Source of the DNA: Ctenosaura bakeri
Lineage: Eukaryota; Chordata; Lepidosauria; Squamata; Iguanidae
Assembly: GCA_948474755.1 (NCBI GenBank)
Contig: CAOLHI010000076.1
Span: 310,001 to 374,000 of the forward strand
Reading direction: 5' to 3'
DNA length: 64,000 nucleotides
The notes beneath the pieces were generated by a model. The model searched no databases and had not been told where the DNA came from. It saw only the letters and a list, made by a program, of their open reading frames with translations. Of this stretch, positions 1 through 10,763 are shown in pieces. Positions within the stretch are counted from its first letter, which is position 1. Every line of letters begins with the position of its first letter. The translations under genes were made by a program, and so were the position numbers.

Positions 1-88
1 AACACAGGAGGAGGGCTATCATATGCCAACCTGGGTAAGGCAGAGGCAGTGATGTCCTCTGACAGTAAATCCTCTCAACACCCCCCCC

Positions 89-109
89 ACACACACACAC
101 AACACACAC
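89..109. repeat. (AC)n microsatellite
   Basis: Short CA-dinucleotide run directly after a C8 homopolymer. No coding or structural context is visible. Confidence 0.8.
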
Positions 110-189
110 TCATCTTTTAGCTGCTGTAGTCTCATTCTCACAGTCATTCCATGGCTGGTAGAGAGAGAGACTGTGTTGGGGGAATCAGA

Positions 190-400
190 GAAGGACCTGG
201 CATTGCCCCCATAACTAGCTGCAGAATGATTACATCATCTACTGAAATCCATTGTGTTCTTTTGGAGATCTCAGCCATTCATGCACTTATTTTGTATTTA
301 GTTACGAGGACATAGCCAGACACTTTTCCCGATCCTGCCTCCCACTCTCCACCGGCCATGAAATAGTTGTGTGTGGGAAAGGAAGGTCCAGAACTAAATG
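190..400. repeat. Dispersed palindromic repeat family F4, copy 1
   Basis: This stretch shares blocks with 59925-60165: a block containing GAATGATTACATCATC and a block containing GGACATAGCCAGACACTT followed by a CCACTCTCCA-like segment. At the other locus these blocks form an inverted repeat, so this is probably a decayed copy of a palindromic DNA transposon. Boundaries are approximate and the family is not recognised. Confidence 0.5.
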
Positions 401-1186
401 ATGAGTTTTGGAAGGGGGTTGGTTATTGCAGAAGGGAGGAGAGAACACCAACCGCAAGGAATGAAGAAAGACATGTGTAGATATAAGGTAGATATAAGGT
501 AGATATACACCTGTGTATGTTACCAAGAGAATTCTGGCTGTTTTCTGTAGACAGCAGTCTACCCAAAGAAAATCTCCTGTTCAGTTCAAATGTATGAAAA
601 GCTGCAGGCTGGCCAAATGATTGCAGCTACCTAAGCTCATAGCTAAAAGTACCACCTCTACTAGTGAATTTGAATGAGCCTTCAGACTTATGCCAATCTT
701 TTGTTAGAACCTCAACTGTGTTTGACAATGCAGTCTTGATGCAGCCTGTCTCTGTGAGTTGTTTCTTTAAAACTGGCTATTTTAAAATGCAGCCAGTTGC
801 TGATTTGTTGATCAGATGAATAAGGTGAGCAGAAAGCAGAGTGAAGGGAGAATACAACTGAGCTGGAGACTGGAGGAAAAGTTGCTCCCAGCTGTCATAT
901 AGACAAATAAGCCTGATAGACATACTGTCAAGACAGCTGGGAGCAGCAGACAGACAGAAAGGACACTGAGTGGGAAAAGTTCTCATTCCAAGCAGAATCA
1001 GCAAGGAACCTAGATACATCTGAAAACAGGCACAGTTCTTCAAGGAAATGGCTAGCTTGAACAACTGTTGATTTCAAAGGCCAACAGGATAAACTCAAGT
1101 CTGAATGGAGGCTTTTGGAGTAAAATAAACTGGATAATGTATTTAAAGGATTGTTTTATTTGTTTCACTTGTATGTGTGTTTATGT
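401..1186. other. No gene recognised
   Basis: Unremarkable AT-rich sequence. It holds two short tandem copies of AGATATAAGGT near 480-500 and no open frame with a recognisable domain. Confidence 0.5.
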
Positions 1187-1263
1187 GTGTGCAAGTCTCC
1201 TGTCAAGAAACGGAGAGCTCATGGATTTTATAGGGTTTTCTTAGGCGTGAAATACTCAGAGTA
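1187..1263 (-). mobile_element. 5S/tRNA SINE body fragment
   Basis: The segment with TTTTATAGGGTTTTCTTAGGC followed by ATACTCAGAG matches the body of the 5S-derived SINE seen more completely at 15905-16147 on the minus strand. The 5S-like promoter half is missing here. Confidence 0.6.
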
Positions 1264-1296
1264 TATTCCAGTATGACTCAGATGAGAACCAGGACA

Positions 1297-1470
1297 CGTC
1301 TGGCCAAGCAACATCAGAGCATACTCGATGACAAAAGTTATAAATGAGAAAGAACACACAAACTAGGAAAGACTGCAGCAGTTTGCCTTTGCCTGGCCCT
1401 ACTGGAAAGGAAAAGTTTTTAGTTCCTCAGTTCTTTCTCCTCACACTGAGATAATTGAGTACAAAAGGCT
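1297..1470. repeat. Unrecognised dispersed repeat U1, copy 1
   Basis: This aligns with 43797-43960. Shared blocks include GACAAAAGTTAT, GAAAGAACA, AGCAGTTTGCCTTTGCCT-like sequence and ACTGGGAAGG-like sequence. Two diverged copies 42 kb apart in the same orientation indicate an interspersed repeat. I cannot name the family or its termini. Confidence 0.55.
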
Positions 1471-1499
1471 TTTGCACCATGAAGTCAACTTGCAGCAGT

Positions 1500-1903
1500 T
1501 CACTTGCCTTTTGCCTGGGCATACAGATAGAGGGCACATGGGCAACAGGCAGGAAAATGGAAAGGGGGACTGTTTTCCCTTCCATTTCTTTGCCTGTCCC
1601 CTGAGTGCTCAGAAAGAAGGCAGGACACCAGGGCAACAGGCAAGAGAATGGCAGCAGGGGGGTGGATATGCACTTTCTCTGCCTGCAGAGCTACCCCCTC
1701 CCATTCCCTTGCCTTTTGCGTAGGTGCAGAGAAGAAAGGCATACCTTCCCAAGCAAAAAGCAAGGGAATGGGAGAGGGAGCCCTAGGATGGAATGGGAGG
1801 CGGAACTCTCACTCGAGTAGGGGGGAGTTATTTGGGAATTTTTTAAACTTTCTTGAGGACTCTGCACCCCAAATCCTCATGAAAGTCAAAAGTCACTGTT
1901 GCT
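1500..1903. mobile_element. Degraded relative of the pogo/Tigger-like MITE
   Basis: The internal GGGAATGGGAG motifs and the right end (CTCTGCACCCCAAATCCTCATGAA) resemble parts of the better-bounded element at 3426-3663. The left terminal repeat is not visible. Short open frames here follow from the purine-rich repeat content and are not genes. Confidence 0.4.
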
Positions 1904-1909
1904 TATTTT

Positions 1910-2290
1910 AATAACTCCTGTTCTTCACTGAAAATGGTCTTTTGCTGATGATTTTACTTCCATATAGGCTAACAGTCTACACTAGCATTGAGGAGCGGGC
2001 TAAGAACTGGAATTGGAATAACAGGAGAGAAGAAAATTGAATAGGTAGAGAACTTGCACTCAAGATGGCTGAAAATTTAGAAGCTGGGCAACAGACTGTG
2101 AGTGAATGGCCAGTGTACCAGAAGGAGCTTTGAGAAACAGAAATATAGAGAACCAAGACAAGGAGGACCTAAAAAGGGAGGATCACAAGAAGAAATTTCA
2201 TGAACGTAGAGAAAAGTGGTTGTTGTTTTGAGCTGTTACAGAGATTAAATAGACTCAAGTAAGGCAGAATGGCATTAGAAAGACATCTCC
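1910..2290. other. No gene recognised
   Basis: AT-rich unique-looking sequence with no recognisable repeat termini or coding domain. Confidence 0.5.
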
Positions 2291-2323
2291 AAATGTGATC
2301 AGGAGCCTAATGCATAAGCCTGG

Positions 2324-2450
2324 CGGATCTACAGTATTCACGTTGTTTCGAAGGGAATTTCTGCCAGGTGTGGATTCCATTGTCATGGTAACGTTGCAGC
2401 ACGGCAACCCCAGGTGGGGGAGGGTGAAGCGGGGGTACGAGGGCCGTGAA
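2324..2450. promoter_or_regulatory. CpG-retaining patch with RFX X-box-like motif
   Basis: About eight CpG dinucleotides occur in roughly 130 bp, unlike the CpG-poor surroundings. Positions 2379-2392 read ATTGTCATGGTAAC, 12 of 14 matches to the palindromic X-box form GTTGCCATGGTAAC bound by RFX factors. The next bases, 2393-2408, form a second GTTGC...GCAAC dyad. A 62-codon frame at 2295-2483 spans it and is followed by a GTAAAT that could be a splice donor, but I recognise no protein. A regulatory element or conserved exon is possible; chance is not excluded. Confidence 0.35.
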
Positions 2451-2479
2451 GGATTTGAAGAAAAGGTAAATGTTCACTA

Positions 2480-3423
2480 TTGATTCATCTTAAATGGAAA
2501 GTTCTTTGCCTGCAGGCATCTAGTCAAATGTATATTGCTGAATATAGCATTTGATGGCTGATTAAGGAAAAGCTCTTGGGGCTCTATAAGCTAAGCTTTT
2601 GAGGGAGCTCATTCTTTTTAATTACTTTAATTTTCTTTTCTGGGGGATTTGAGGGGAATTTTCTCAGGCCAACACTATATATTGATTTCTAGAAGCATAC
2701 TCTGTGCTTGTCATTACTGGGTGTTTGTGTTCATGTAGCCTTGTGGCTTTAGGAGTCTGCTGAGATTAATTCAGTTTTATAATAAAGCTCCATCACTTAA
2801 GGTCACCATATCCCAGAATCTGTCCGAGCTATCTGGGCAACAGTATTGGTAGACTTTTAATATAATGAAATATCCCTGATTTCTATTGACTGATTTAATT
2901 TATACACGCGCATGCTTGCCGGTCTGCAATGGGTGTACAGTGGGTTTCTAAAGCCAGTAATGCTTCACATTATTTAATAAGGCCAATGATGCCTCAGATC
3001 AGTTTCACATCTTCAGAACAGGTTATAGAAATCAATTTGTCTCAGGGCTCTTAAAGTGTGACTTTGCCATAAAGCCTACTATAAAAGAAACCACCAAGGA
3101 GAATGCTGTCTCCATTATGGAAGGAAAGAGAACATGCTGAAGTTAAAGCAGGAAATATTTGGAGTGAATAGCAGAAGAAGCATTTCCCTCAGAAAAGTTT
3201 TCTCAAAATGCTATCAAGAGAAAATAGAAAATACAGAAATGTTTTTGAAAGAGGAAGCTTGTTGTGAAGCACTTTTCCCAATCCTATGAGAGGAAACAAC
3301 TGGATGACTCCAACTACAACATGGCCCTGAAGTGTTGCAGCACACTAGAGCTAAATGGTCACAGCACAGTTACAGAACAATCCTATGGGCAGCATTGGAG
3401 AACCCTGAGGTTAGACCGTCTAG
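2480..3423. other. No gene recognised
   Basis: Mostly unique-looking AT-rich sequence. No recognisable domain, RNA gene or repeat terminus was found. Confidence 0.5.
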
Positions 3424-3425
3424 TA

Positions 3426-3663
3426 CAGTGGCGCCTCCACATTCACAAGGGTTTGGGGTACAGAACCCTGGTGAAAGTGGAAAAAAACTGCAAATAACTC
3501 CCTCCACATCCCCTTCCCTCTCTCTTTCCTTTTGACCTGGTACTCATGCCTTCCTTCTCTGTGCCCCGGCAAAATGCTAGGGAATGGGAGGGGAAGGCAT
3601 GTGTGCACCTCGCAAATAATCAAACTTGCAAAGGTCAAACCTGTGAATATGGAGGGAAGACTG
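3426..3663. mobile_element. pogo/Tigger-like MITE with TA duplication
   Basis: The left end CAGTGGCGCCTCCACATTCA and right end TGAATATGGAGGGAAGACTG form imperfect inverted repeats, each flanked by TA (3424-3425 and 3664-3665). TIRs starting CAGT with a TA target duplication are typical of the Tc1/mariner superfamily, and the CCCTCCA-type end resembles pogo/Tigger non-autonomous elements. There is no transposase. A second copy is at 53100-53470. Confidence 0.65.
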
Positions 3664-3701
3664 TACATCTAAAGTCCTGCTTGGTTCTTATGCCAGCAAG
3701 G

Positions 3702-3706
3702 TTTCT

Positions 3707-3756
<50 letters not shown>

Positions 3757-3828
3757 TTCCTTCCTTCCTTCCTTCCTTCCTTCCTTCCTTCCTTCCTTCC
3801 TTCCTTCCTTTCTTTCTTTCTTTCTTTT
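3702..3828. repeat. (CTTT)n/(CCTT)n microsatellite
   Basis: Compound pyrimidine tetranucleotide array. CTTT units flank a central block of CCTT units, making a long uninterrupted polypyrimidine tract. Confidence 0.95.
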
Positions 3829-4363
3829 GCTATTTCACTGCTTTTGCTCACAATGAGAGGGAAATCATTTGGACCAACTCTAGGACTAATTTAAATGCAT
3901 CCTCATTTTGCTGATGTGGCCAGGAAGTGGGAGAGTTCTGGATCCTACAGATCCAATGCCTCTGCCCATTTGCCAACCCTGTGACCTTATCCATCCACTT
4001 TCCATCCCATGTTCCAGTTCTGATGCCAGAGAGGTAAAGATCACTGCAGTTTCTGTTTGCTTCTGAATGCAGAGGGATAGATACAGTCTTTGCTTTGGTA
4101 TTGGTTCCAAGTGCCATAGGATTGCATTCTTATTTTTATTTTGAAAAAAAAATCCAGCTATCAGATCAAGATGTTAAAAGATCAACAAGAAGAGAGGCAG
4201 TTTAACGCCTTCTGGAATTTAAAAAAATTACATCTAACAACTTGTACTGCATATTCAATTTAATACAGATAGCAATCATCTGTATGTCAGTTTACAATCA
4301 ATAATTTCTAACGGCATGATGTGCTCCTTTTTGCCTGGGTCACGTATCTTGAAGGGTATAGTC
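3829..4363. other. No gene recognised
   Basis: Unique-looking sequence between a microsatellite and an F2 MITE. Short frames on both strands show no domain. Confidence 0.5.
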
Positions 4364-4366
4364 TTG

Positions 4367-4887
4367 GGCCCTTTCCTCACCAGGCAATTAGAACGGGGCA
4401 ATGCGTCCTCTCATGGAGGTCGTCTGCACCTTGGAGCGGACTAGGAGCAGACTACTTACTGGAGATCCGCACCTCAGTCCACTCCAAAACGACCCCAAGT
4501 AGTCTTCCAGCATGCTTTCTAAAGACCACAAAAAACAGGTCTTTATTTTCCTGGAATGCGCCATTGCGTTCCTACTCCCTTGTGCAGATTCGCAGGCTCG
4601 CACCAATGTGAGCCTGCAATCTGTGGAGGGCAGGCTTTAGGCGTGGCAAGCTTCAGCAGTTGGTGGGGATCCACGACCAACTGGAAGCCACCATTTTAGA
4701 AGCTGGAAGCCACCATTTTGGAAGCCGGAGCAGTGCGGATCTACAGACCTTTGCACTGCTCCCTGAAGCCCTTCCGCAGGAGGAGTCCTGCGGAAGGGCT
4801 TCAGGGACAGTCCATGTTGCTTTGGACCCCAGAAGAAGCAGTAGGTAACTGCACGGAGCGAATACGTCACCTCGTGTGGAAAGGGCC
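4367..4887. mobile_element. F2 MITE copy a (GC-rich, 3-bp TSD)
   Basis: A non-autonomous DNA transposon of about 520 bp starts GGCCCTTTCCTCAC and ends GTGTGGAAAGGGCC. It is flanked by TTG on both sides (4364-4366 and 4888-4890). It shares internal blocks with the copies at 16444, 42019, 53745 and 58231. It also carries a tandem duplication of a GAAGCCACCATTTT unit (about 4684-4728) and a private perfect palindrome at 4760-4807. There is no transposase frame. Three-base duplications with GGCC-type ends fit the PIF/Harbinger superfamily best, but this is an inference. Confidence 0.75.
4760..4807. repeat. Perfect 22-bp-arm palindrome inside F2 copy a
   Basis: Arms at 4760-4781 and 4786-4807 are exact reverse complements around a 4-nt loop (GGAG). 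The arm sequence contains GAAGCCCTTCCGCAGGA. The other F2 copies have only a shorter hairpin here (GGAGCAGTGC...GCACTGCTCC type). Confidence 0.9.
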
Positions 4888-4980
4888 TTGGTCTAACCAG
4901 GCTTGCATAGCTGGGCAGCCTAAGTCACTGCCTGCCTATTTTTTGTCAACAAAGCCAGAGTCTTGTCACCAGCAACTAAC

Positions 4981-5092
4981 TTCCCTCCCTCCCTCCTTCC
5001 CCACTCCTTCCTTCCTTCCTTCCTTCCTTCCTTCCTTCCTTCCTTCCTTCCTTCCTTCCTTCCTTTCTTTCCTTCTTTCTTTTTCTTTCTTA
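4981..5092. repeat. (CCTT)n microsatellite
   Basis: Long CCTT tetranucleotide array with some TTTC interruptions at its right end. It has the same pyrimidine-strand orientation as the arrays at 3702 and 56216. Confidence 0.95.
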
Positions 5093-5187
5093 CAAGAAAG
5101 GATCATTCTTCCCCAATTTGAAACTTTCTAGATGTGTTGCATTAGAATTCACATAATCCTACAGCCAAGCAGAGAGGACTTGGGAAC

Positions 5188-5934
5188 AGTGATGTAGACT
5201 CAAGTTGATAGACTCAGACTCAAGTCAGACTTAAGTCACTTCAGTGACTCAACTCGGACTTGCCTTGGCCACAAATGATGCACTGACTCAACTTGAGACT
5301 TGTATATTTTTAATGACTGACTTGATGCTCTTGGTTCAAGTAACATAATACATTCATCCAGAAACCTTACAACTTTGAACAATGCCTCCATATTTTTTTT
5401 GCCTACTGGTCACATGACAATCTCTCTCGAGCCCAAAGTGTGGCGCATTTCTCAGAGGGGAACAGCAAACAGGTTAGACAATGGGCTTGAGGTCTGCTTA
5501 GCAGCCTGTCCCTGCTGCATATCGGAGGAGCCTACTAAAACGTTTCCTAAGAGCAGAAGACAAGACTTGTCCTCTGAGTGCAGGGTGCATTTCTCAGAGT
5601 ACAACAGAAAATGTGTTAGGCAACGGGCTTGAGGAAGGAGGATCCTTCCTTCTAAAGCTTTTGAATCATCAGTCATGGGGAGTAAGATAGGATCCTATTC
5701 CCCACTTGCAAAGCTGCAGATGGCAAAATTGCAAATGTGGATAGCTGACTGCTTAAACTGTTAATTTCTCTCCATCCAATAATTTTGGAATTTTAGTTGG
5801 GGTATAAAGTTGGCCTCCAGACTTGAAACGTGACTTGAAAGTATCTTCAAGGACTTGAGACTTGACTTGAGACTTGAAGGTAGAGACTTGAGACTTGACT
5901 TGAGACTTGAAATAAATGATTTAAATACATCGCT
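5188..5934. mobile_element. Putative Mutator-like element with 9-11 bp TSD
   Basis: The ends AGTGATGTA and TACATCGCT are near-perfect inverted repeats. They are flanked by CTTGGGAAC at 5179-5187 and 5936-5944; the exact duplication can be read as 9 to 11 bp depending on where the terminus is set. Duplications of 8-11 bp are characteristic of Mutator-like (MULE) elements. Both subterminal regions are dense in ACTTGA/GACTCAAGT motifs, giving long imperfect inverted arrays (5190-5310 and 5820-5915). Open frames inside are short and show no transposase, so it is non-autonomous. Assignment to MULE rests on duplication length only. Confidence 0.55.
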
Positions 5935-5944
5935 GCTTGGGAAC

Positions 5945-8724
5945 AGCTATAATATGATACTCCTCAGGAAGATTCTATTTTGCTGTATTCAGGGGCAGGT
6001 GAATGTGGCAGCTTTGGATCAGTTTTCACACTGTGCCCCAATGTTGGACCCACCATCTCATTTTGGGCTGAAAATCAGCATCTCAAAATCTATTTCTAAT
6101 TCACTCCCCAGATTTTCAGCTGATTTTTGGTTTCTTTGTAGTGGTGGTGGGGATTAAAAGACAAAGTATGCACTATTTTGGAATGTTTTTCTCCCCTTCA
6201 TTTTTTTTTTAAATTGGGTATTTGTGGGTCTCAGTGGGCTTGAGGGCTGCTCTTCATCCTATCATCTTACTTAGTTTGATGGGCACGCCATTGGGCAGCT
6301 GAGGGATGTGTGTTTGTACACCTTTCCTCTCCATCTGCTGGCACTTCTTTGGCAAATCTGTTTGTTGCTTAGCTACCTTGTTCTGTTGCCCAGATCTAGA
6401 AAATCTATTGTGCTCCTTACATCAGGAGAGCCACGCCTATCACACTATACTACTATATCACAGTTTCATGGAGCTAGCCCCATCTTGCCTAAGGCTTTAT
6501 CACACAAAGTCATAGCTTTTCCAGTGTTGTACTATGGTGTACCACTGTTGGGTTATTTGAAAATTGTTTCTTTTCCCACTTAATATAACCCTAACAATCA
6601 CTCTGGGTGCAAGTATCTTATTCCACTTCATTGTGATATTGGGAGCATAGTGGATACAGTACGGGTATAGTTTCATTGATCCTGTTTTGGGGATTCCCTG
6701 GGGACATCCAGCAGGGAAATCCCAAACAACTTCCAGTTATTAGGCTGGAAGGACCTGAGGATTCCCATAACTTTCCAAAAGAATCACTGTACATTCATTC
6801 TCTGTTCTCTAGCATTTTAAAAATACTATTCAGGCAATAGTGCCTGAATCCTGTAGTTTCAGGAAAAGTTTAAAGAGTAAATGAAGACTAAATACAGAAA
6901 AATATAAACAGTAATATATAAAAGCAGAACTAAGCAAATGTTAGTTCCCAGGAAAAAGCACAGGGAAAAAAACCCCTGCTTTTGGAAGTGGCATACAATG
7001 TGTTCAGTTTCTTGATCTGAACAGGGAGAGGGGATGGTTCTGTATAATAGCATCATTTCATGTTTGTGAAATTGAACTATTATGGTGTCATTTTGCTTGT
7101 CTGTTTGTTTGTTTTTTAGCATGAACCATGGAGCAGGAGATGGAGTAACTGGGTGACATAAATGGTATTGTCATATTTCACCAGCAAGAAAACAAAATGG
7201 AGAACGAGTTCCACAGAAGCTCAAATGCAGTGATGGGGCAAAAAGTTGTATTGCTATTCCACTGCCTTTCAGAATACAGGAGAAACAGTTTTCAAACAGA
7301 GTGACCAAAAAGAACTGACTAGTGGATAAGCAGCATCTGTGCTACTGGGTTATTTCTTGCTGGGAAACATCAGGTTGATCATTCTATAGAGACATCAACA
7401 ACCTGCAAGCAGTACAGCACTCAACAATGTATAATTCCAGCTATAAATTTGATTATCTATAATACTGATTTTTATCTGAACCACAAATAATATTTGTTTT
7501 TTTCTCAAGTGCAGTTAATTAACCATCACTTCTTAAGTACAGTCTACCTTCTAGATGCATCATTTATACTCATCCCTGAGAATAAGAGGATTGTGTAGGG
7601 CTGTGTTAGGGAATCCTGCAAGGGATATTGTAAATGAACCAGTTAAGTGACTAAGAACTATGAGAAGCCTGAATTCAGTTCTTGATGACACCCACCTTAT
7701 CTTTCATATTACAGATAATATTCTGTGAACATTGTAAATCATCAGACAGAAATTAAACAATTTCTGATGCTCCCTAATAATAGTATTTCATAGGAACTTT
7801 ATTTAATATGAAAACACCTTCCTTTCCTCTGAGCATTAGCCATTTAGTCTGACCTTAAGTGAGCCAAATGTTTTTGATAGTCTTTTGCTTTTATCTTTAT
7901 AGAAAGTTAAATATTGATTTTATCTGGGAAATGGAAGACATTTTCTGGATTCTGGGACTGTCTCCCTTTTTTCACTCTCCTTTAGGAAGTGCAACAAGAG
8001 CTGGTAGCTTGCTACAGTAGTTAGTTGTTGATTGCTCTACTATCTCTTTGACCATGTCCACTGCTGTTCTGCTCTACTTTATTTGTGCAGGGATTGCGAA
8101 ATGTATTATATTTAGCACTTGTGGCCATCTCCAGGAAACATGCCAGCTTATCCCCAGCAAAAGCAAGAGTTAAAACCTGGAGGTGAAACATAGTGTGTTC
8201 TCCAGAGGTTCATCCCTGTCTTGCCTCTCATTTTGCCCTTTTGAAATAAAAGATGATACCTAATATTCCATGCTGAAATGAAATCTCATCTGGTTTTAAA
8301 CATTTTGAAACTCCATGGTTTCACTGTAGCATCATGTATTTACACATGAATGGGTTGCTAACATGTTGAAGCAGAAATGGAGCAACATGTCCAGGGCTGT
8401 CCTTACTGGGCTAGTCCCAAATCTGATGCCTGGCTTTTGACTGCCTAGATCTAAAAGGTTTACTTACATGTATGAGCAACTGCTTGCATCTATTGGCACT
8501 GCACAGTTGGTATGCTCATGAAACCAGATATCTTGATTCTGTGGAGCCCCCATGTGCATGCTAATGTGTGCCATTTCCATTTTAGTCATTCACTTTCAAT
8601 ATGTTGGGGACAGTGGCCAGCAGTATAGCCTCACTTTTACTTCAACATGAGAAAATCCTATGTGTTAGTAATGTTTGATTAGTTTTTGTGCTTGGAATTA
8701 ATCATTTAAAATTGAATTAGGATA
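5945..8724. other. No gene recognised
   Basis: About 2.8 kb of AT-rich sequence with no recognisable repeat terminus, coding domain or RNA gene. A few short frames (for example near 6306-6583) show no known motif. Confidence 0.5.
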
Positions 8725-8800
8725 GGACCAGCCCTACCATTAGGCAGATTGAGGCAATTGCTTCAGGTAAGAGATCGTGGATAGTAGTGGTGGCAGAACA
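8725..8800. repeat. Dispersed repeat fragment (GGCAATTGCTTCAGG type)
   Basis: The block CCAGCCCTACCATTAGGCAG followed by TTGCTTCAGG resembles a second fragment at 43306-43385 (CCAGTGTTACCACTGAG then GTTGCCTCAGACAGCAG). It is an ancient interspersed repeat with unclear ends and family. Confidence 0.4.
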
Positions 8801-9400
8801 ATAGCTGTTCCTCTTGAGATCTCTGGCCATAGTCTTTTCTTAAGGCCACAGCTGTGTGTGCCACACAAGTCATCCTGCATCTCCTAAAACTAGTTTGCTG
8901 TCCTCAAGTGTGTTGGAGGACATGATCCCATTGCCAAAGTTGAAGTGGGCTTACCCACAAGGACCTCCTGGAACGTGAAGACTAATGAGCATGCAGGCCC
9001 CATTACTTCCAAAACTGGATTCATACCCATGCCCAACTGCTGCAAGAGGAGGCAAGAACTCCCCTTCTCGCGCCAAACTTTATACAGCTGAAGCCAGGAC
9101 CAGAGCTCAGATCTAATGGGATATAGCCAGGAATCCTATTCCCATTCTGACAAGTGCAATTGCTTAAGCGATTTGGAAGGTGCCAACCATGCTCTGAAAT
9201 GCCTCCATAAAGGTGATGTAAACTGCCAGTCAGTTCTTAAAGGAATGCTCCTTTTCCTCACATCTGCCCCTTGTCAAGATGAGTTTTATGGCCTTCCTTG
9301 GCCCTAGATTTAGTTAAAGAGATTATGTCATGGTGGTGATGATGATGATTTATTAACTTTATCCTTTATTTATTTCTACAAATTACAACAAGTACAATAC
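8801..9400. other. No gene recognised
   Basis: Unique-looking sequence, with a (GAT)n-like patch near 9335. A 63-codon frame at 9116-9307 shows no recognisable domain. Confidence 0.45.
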
Positions 9401-9402
9401 TG

Positions 9403-10083
9403 TTAAAACAAGATCCTTTTGCTGATCTTGCAGGACAAAAGTATCTCTGGGGGTCTTTCTATCACTAAATGTTCTTCCCTGACTCTGCTCCTTAAGGCCC
9501 AAGTGGGCAGACCAGAGGCATATGCTACTACTCTCCAATAGTCTCTACTCTCCATGCATGGCTTGTCCTCTGAAGAAGATGATTTGTCAGATGGTTCCAA
9601 GCTTTCTATTGTGCCATACATTTACAATGATCAGTGCTGCTTCCATCACTTGCCCTGCTTCTTATTTTTCTCTTTGGAAGTCTCTTCCTTCAGCTGCTAG
9701 AGTCACTACTGTAGGTACAGGATGGGGACTGGGGTCTCTGCTTTGCTTTTAACATTTCCTTGAGCCAGATATCCTCTACTATTGCAGAGAGCTGCCAGTT
9801 GAAGATGCCACCTCTTATGCTGCTACCTCTCTTGGAGCTTGACTTGCTGATGAGCCTACCTGTTCCATCCATTTTACCAGTTTCTATAACATCTGTGATA
9901 GGCCTTGAAGGCTGCTTCTGCTGTTACCATTGACCACTGTTGCCCTAGTAGCCAGGGCTTCATGTTGTGGCTCCACTTCTGTACCTCTTCTGCCCTTTGC
10001 CAGCTCTGTCGGGGCTGATCTTCTTGATCTGAGTCCTGAGTGGTGATAGTAGATGATATACTTTTTAAAGCTTTGGATGACAT
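9403..10083 (-). pseudogene. Possible decayed coding stretch, unrecognised
   Basis: Three successive minus-strand frames occur: 10083-9874, 9872-9690 and 9621-9403. The first and third share a phase and the middle is shifted. Their conceptual products are hydrophilic, with runs such as QDSDQEDQPRQSWQ, SSDSSS and PSDKSSSSEDKP. Acidic, serine-rich low-complexity stretches across adjacent frames suggest a decayed ORF, perhaps the gag/ORF1-like region of a retroelement or a processed pseudogene. I see no catalytic motif or zinc knuckle. Chance frames remain possible. Confidence 0.25.
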
Positions 10084-10502
10084 CCTTGATGTTGTTATTC
10101 TGTAATGGTCAATAAATAATCCTAGTTCCCTTTAAGTTGCTAGGATTCTTATTCCAGGCTTAACTGAGCCTATACTCCAAGAGGGGTTAGTGTGGCTTCT
10201 GCAAACATGCCAACTCAATTCAAACAGCTGCTGTATGAACCTAAAGCCACTCTTCAGAATGAGGGAGATGTCCTCAAAGCACAGCCTTTATAAAAGGTGC
10301 TATTGTCCTTGCCTATAAGCTGTGGAGCTCAGCTTCCAGTCTGAGTGAGGCTACTGAAACCTTTACAAAGGCCATTGGATCCTAAGTTGCTGCACTTAGC
10401 TCAAGCTTTTAGCAAGGCTGTGTTATTCCTAGCCCTTACAAGAGCTGTTGGTGTTAAGGTTAAAATATTCATTTCCAAATTGGAAATGTTCCAAATATTT
10501 GG
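10084..10502. other. No gene recognised
   Basis: Unique-looking stretch upstream of the CR1 3' end. Nothing recognisable. Confidence 0.45.
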
Positions 10503-10760
10503 AACAATGGATTCAAACTGCAGGAAAAGAGAAAGGAGATTCCATCTGAACTTTGGGAAGAACTTCCTGATAGTCAGAACTGTACAGCAGTGGAATATGC
10601 TGCCTTGGAAATGTGGTGGAGTCTTCTTTGGAGGTTTTTAAGCAGAGGCTGGATGGCCATCTGTTAGGAGTGCTTTGATGTGCATTCCTGCATGGCAGAG
10701 GGTTGGACTGGATGGCCCCTGTGATTTCTTCCAACTATTATGCTACTATTCTATGATTCT
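10503..10760 (+). mobile_element. CR1 LINE 3' end
   Basis: A 5'-truncated CR1 retrotransposon. It contains GGAAGAACTTCCTGA, AGCAGTGGAATATGCTGCCT, CAGAGGCTGGATGGCCATCT and the characteristic terminal ATTCTATGATTCTA, the 8-bp 3' repeat type of CR1. It aligns along its length with the 3' part of the copy at 38897-39757. The frame encodes the CR1 ORF2 tail and is broken. Confidence 0.85.
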
Positions 10761-10763
10761 ACT

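Noticed and set aside
3546..3914. 122-codon frame with Ser/Phe/Leu runs
   Set aside because: It is a translation of the CTTT/CCTT microsatellite.
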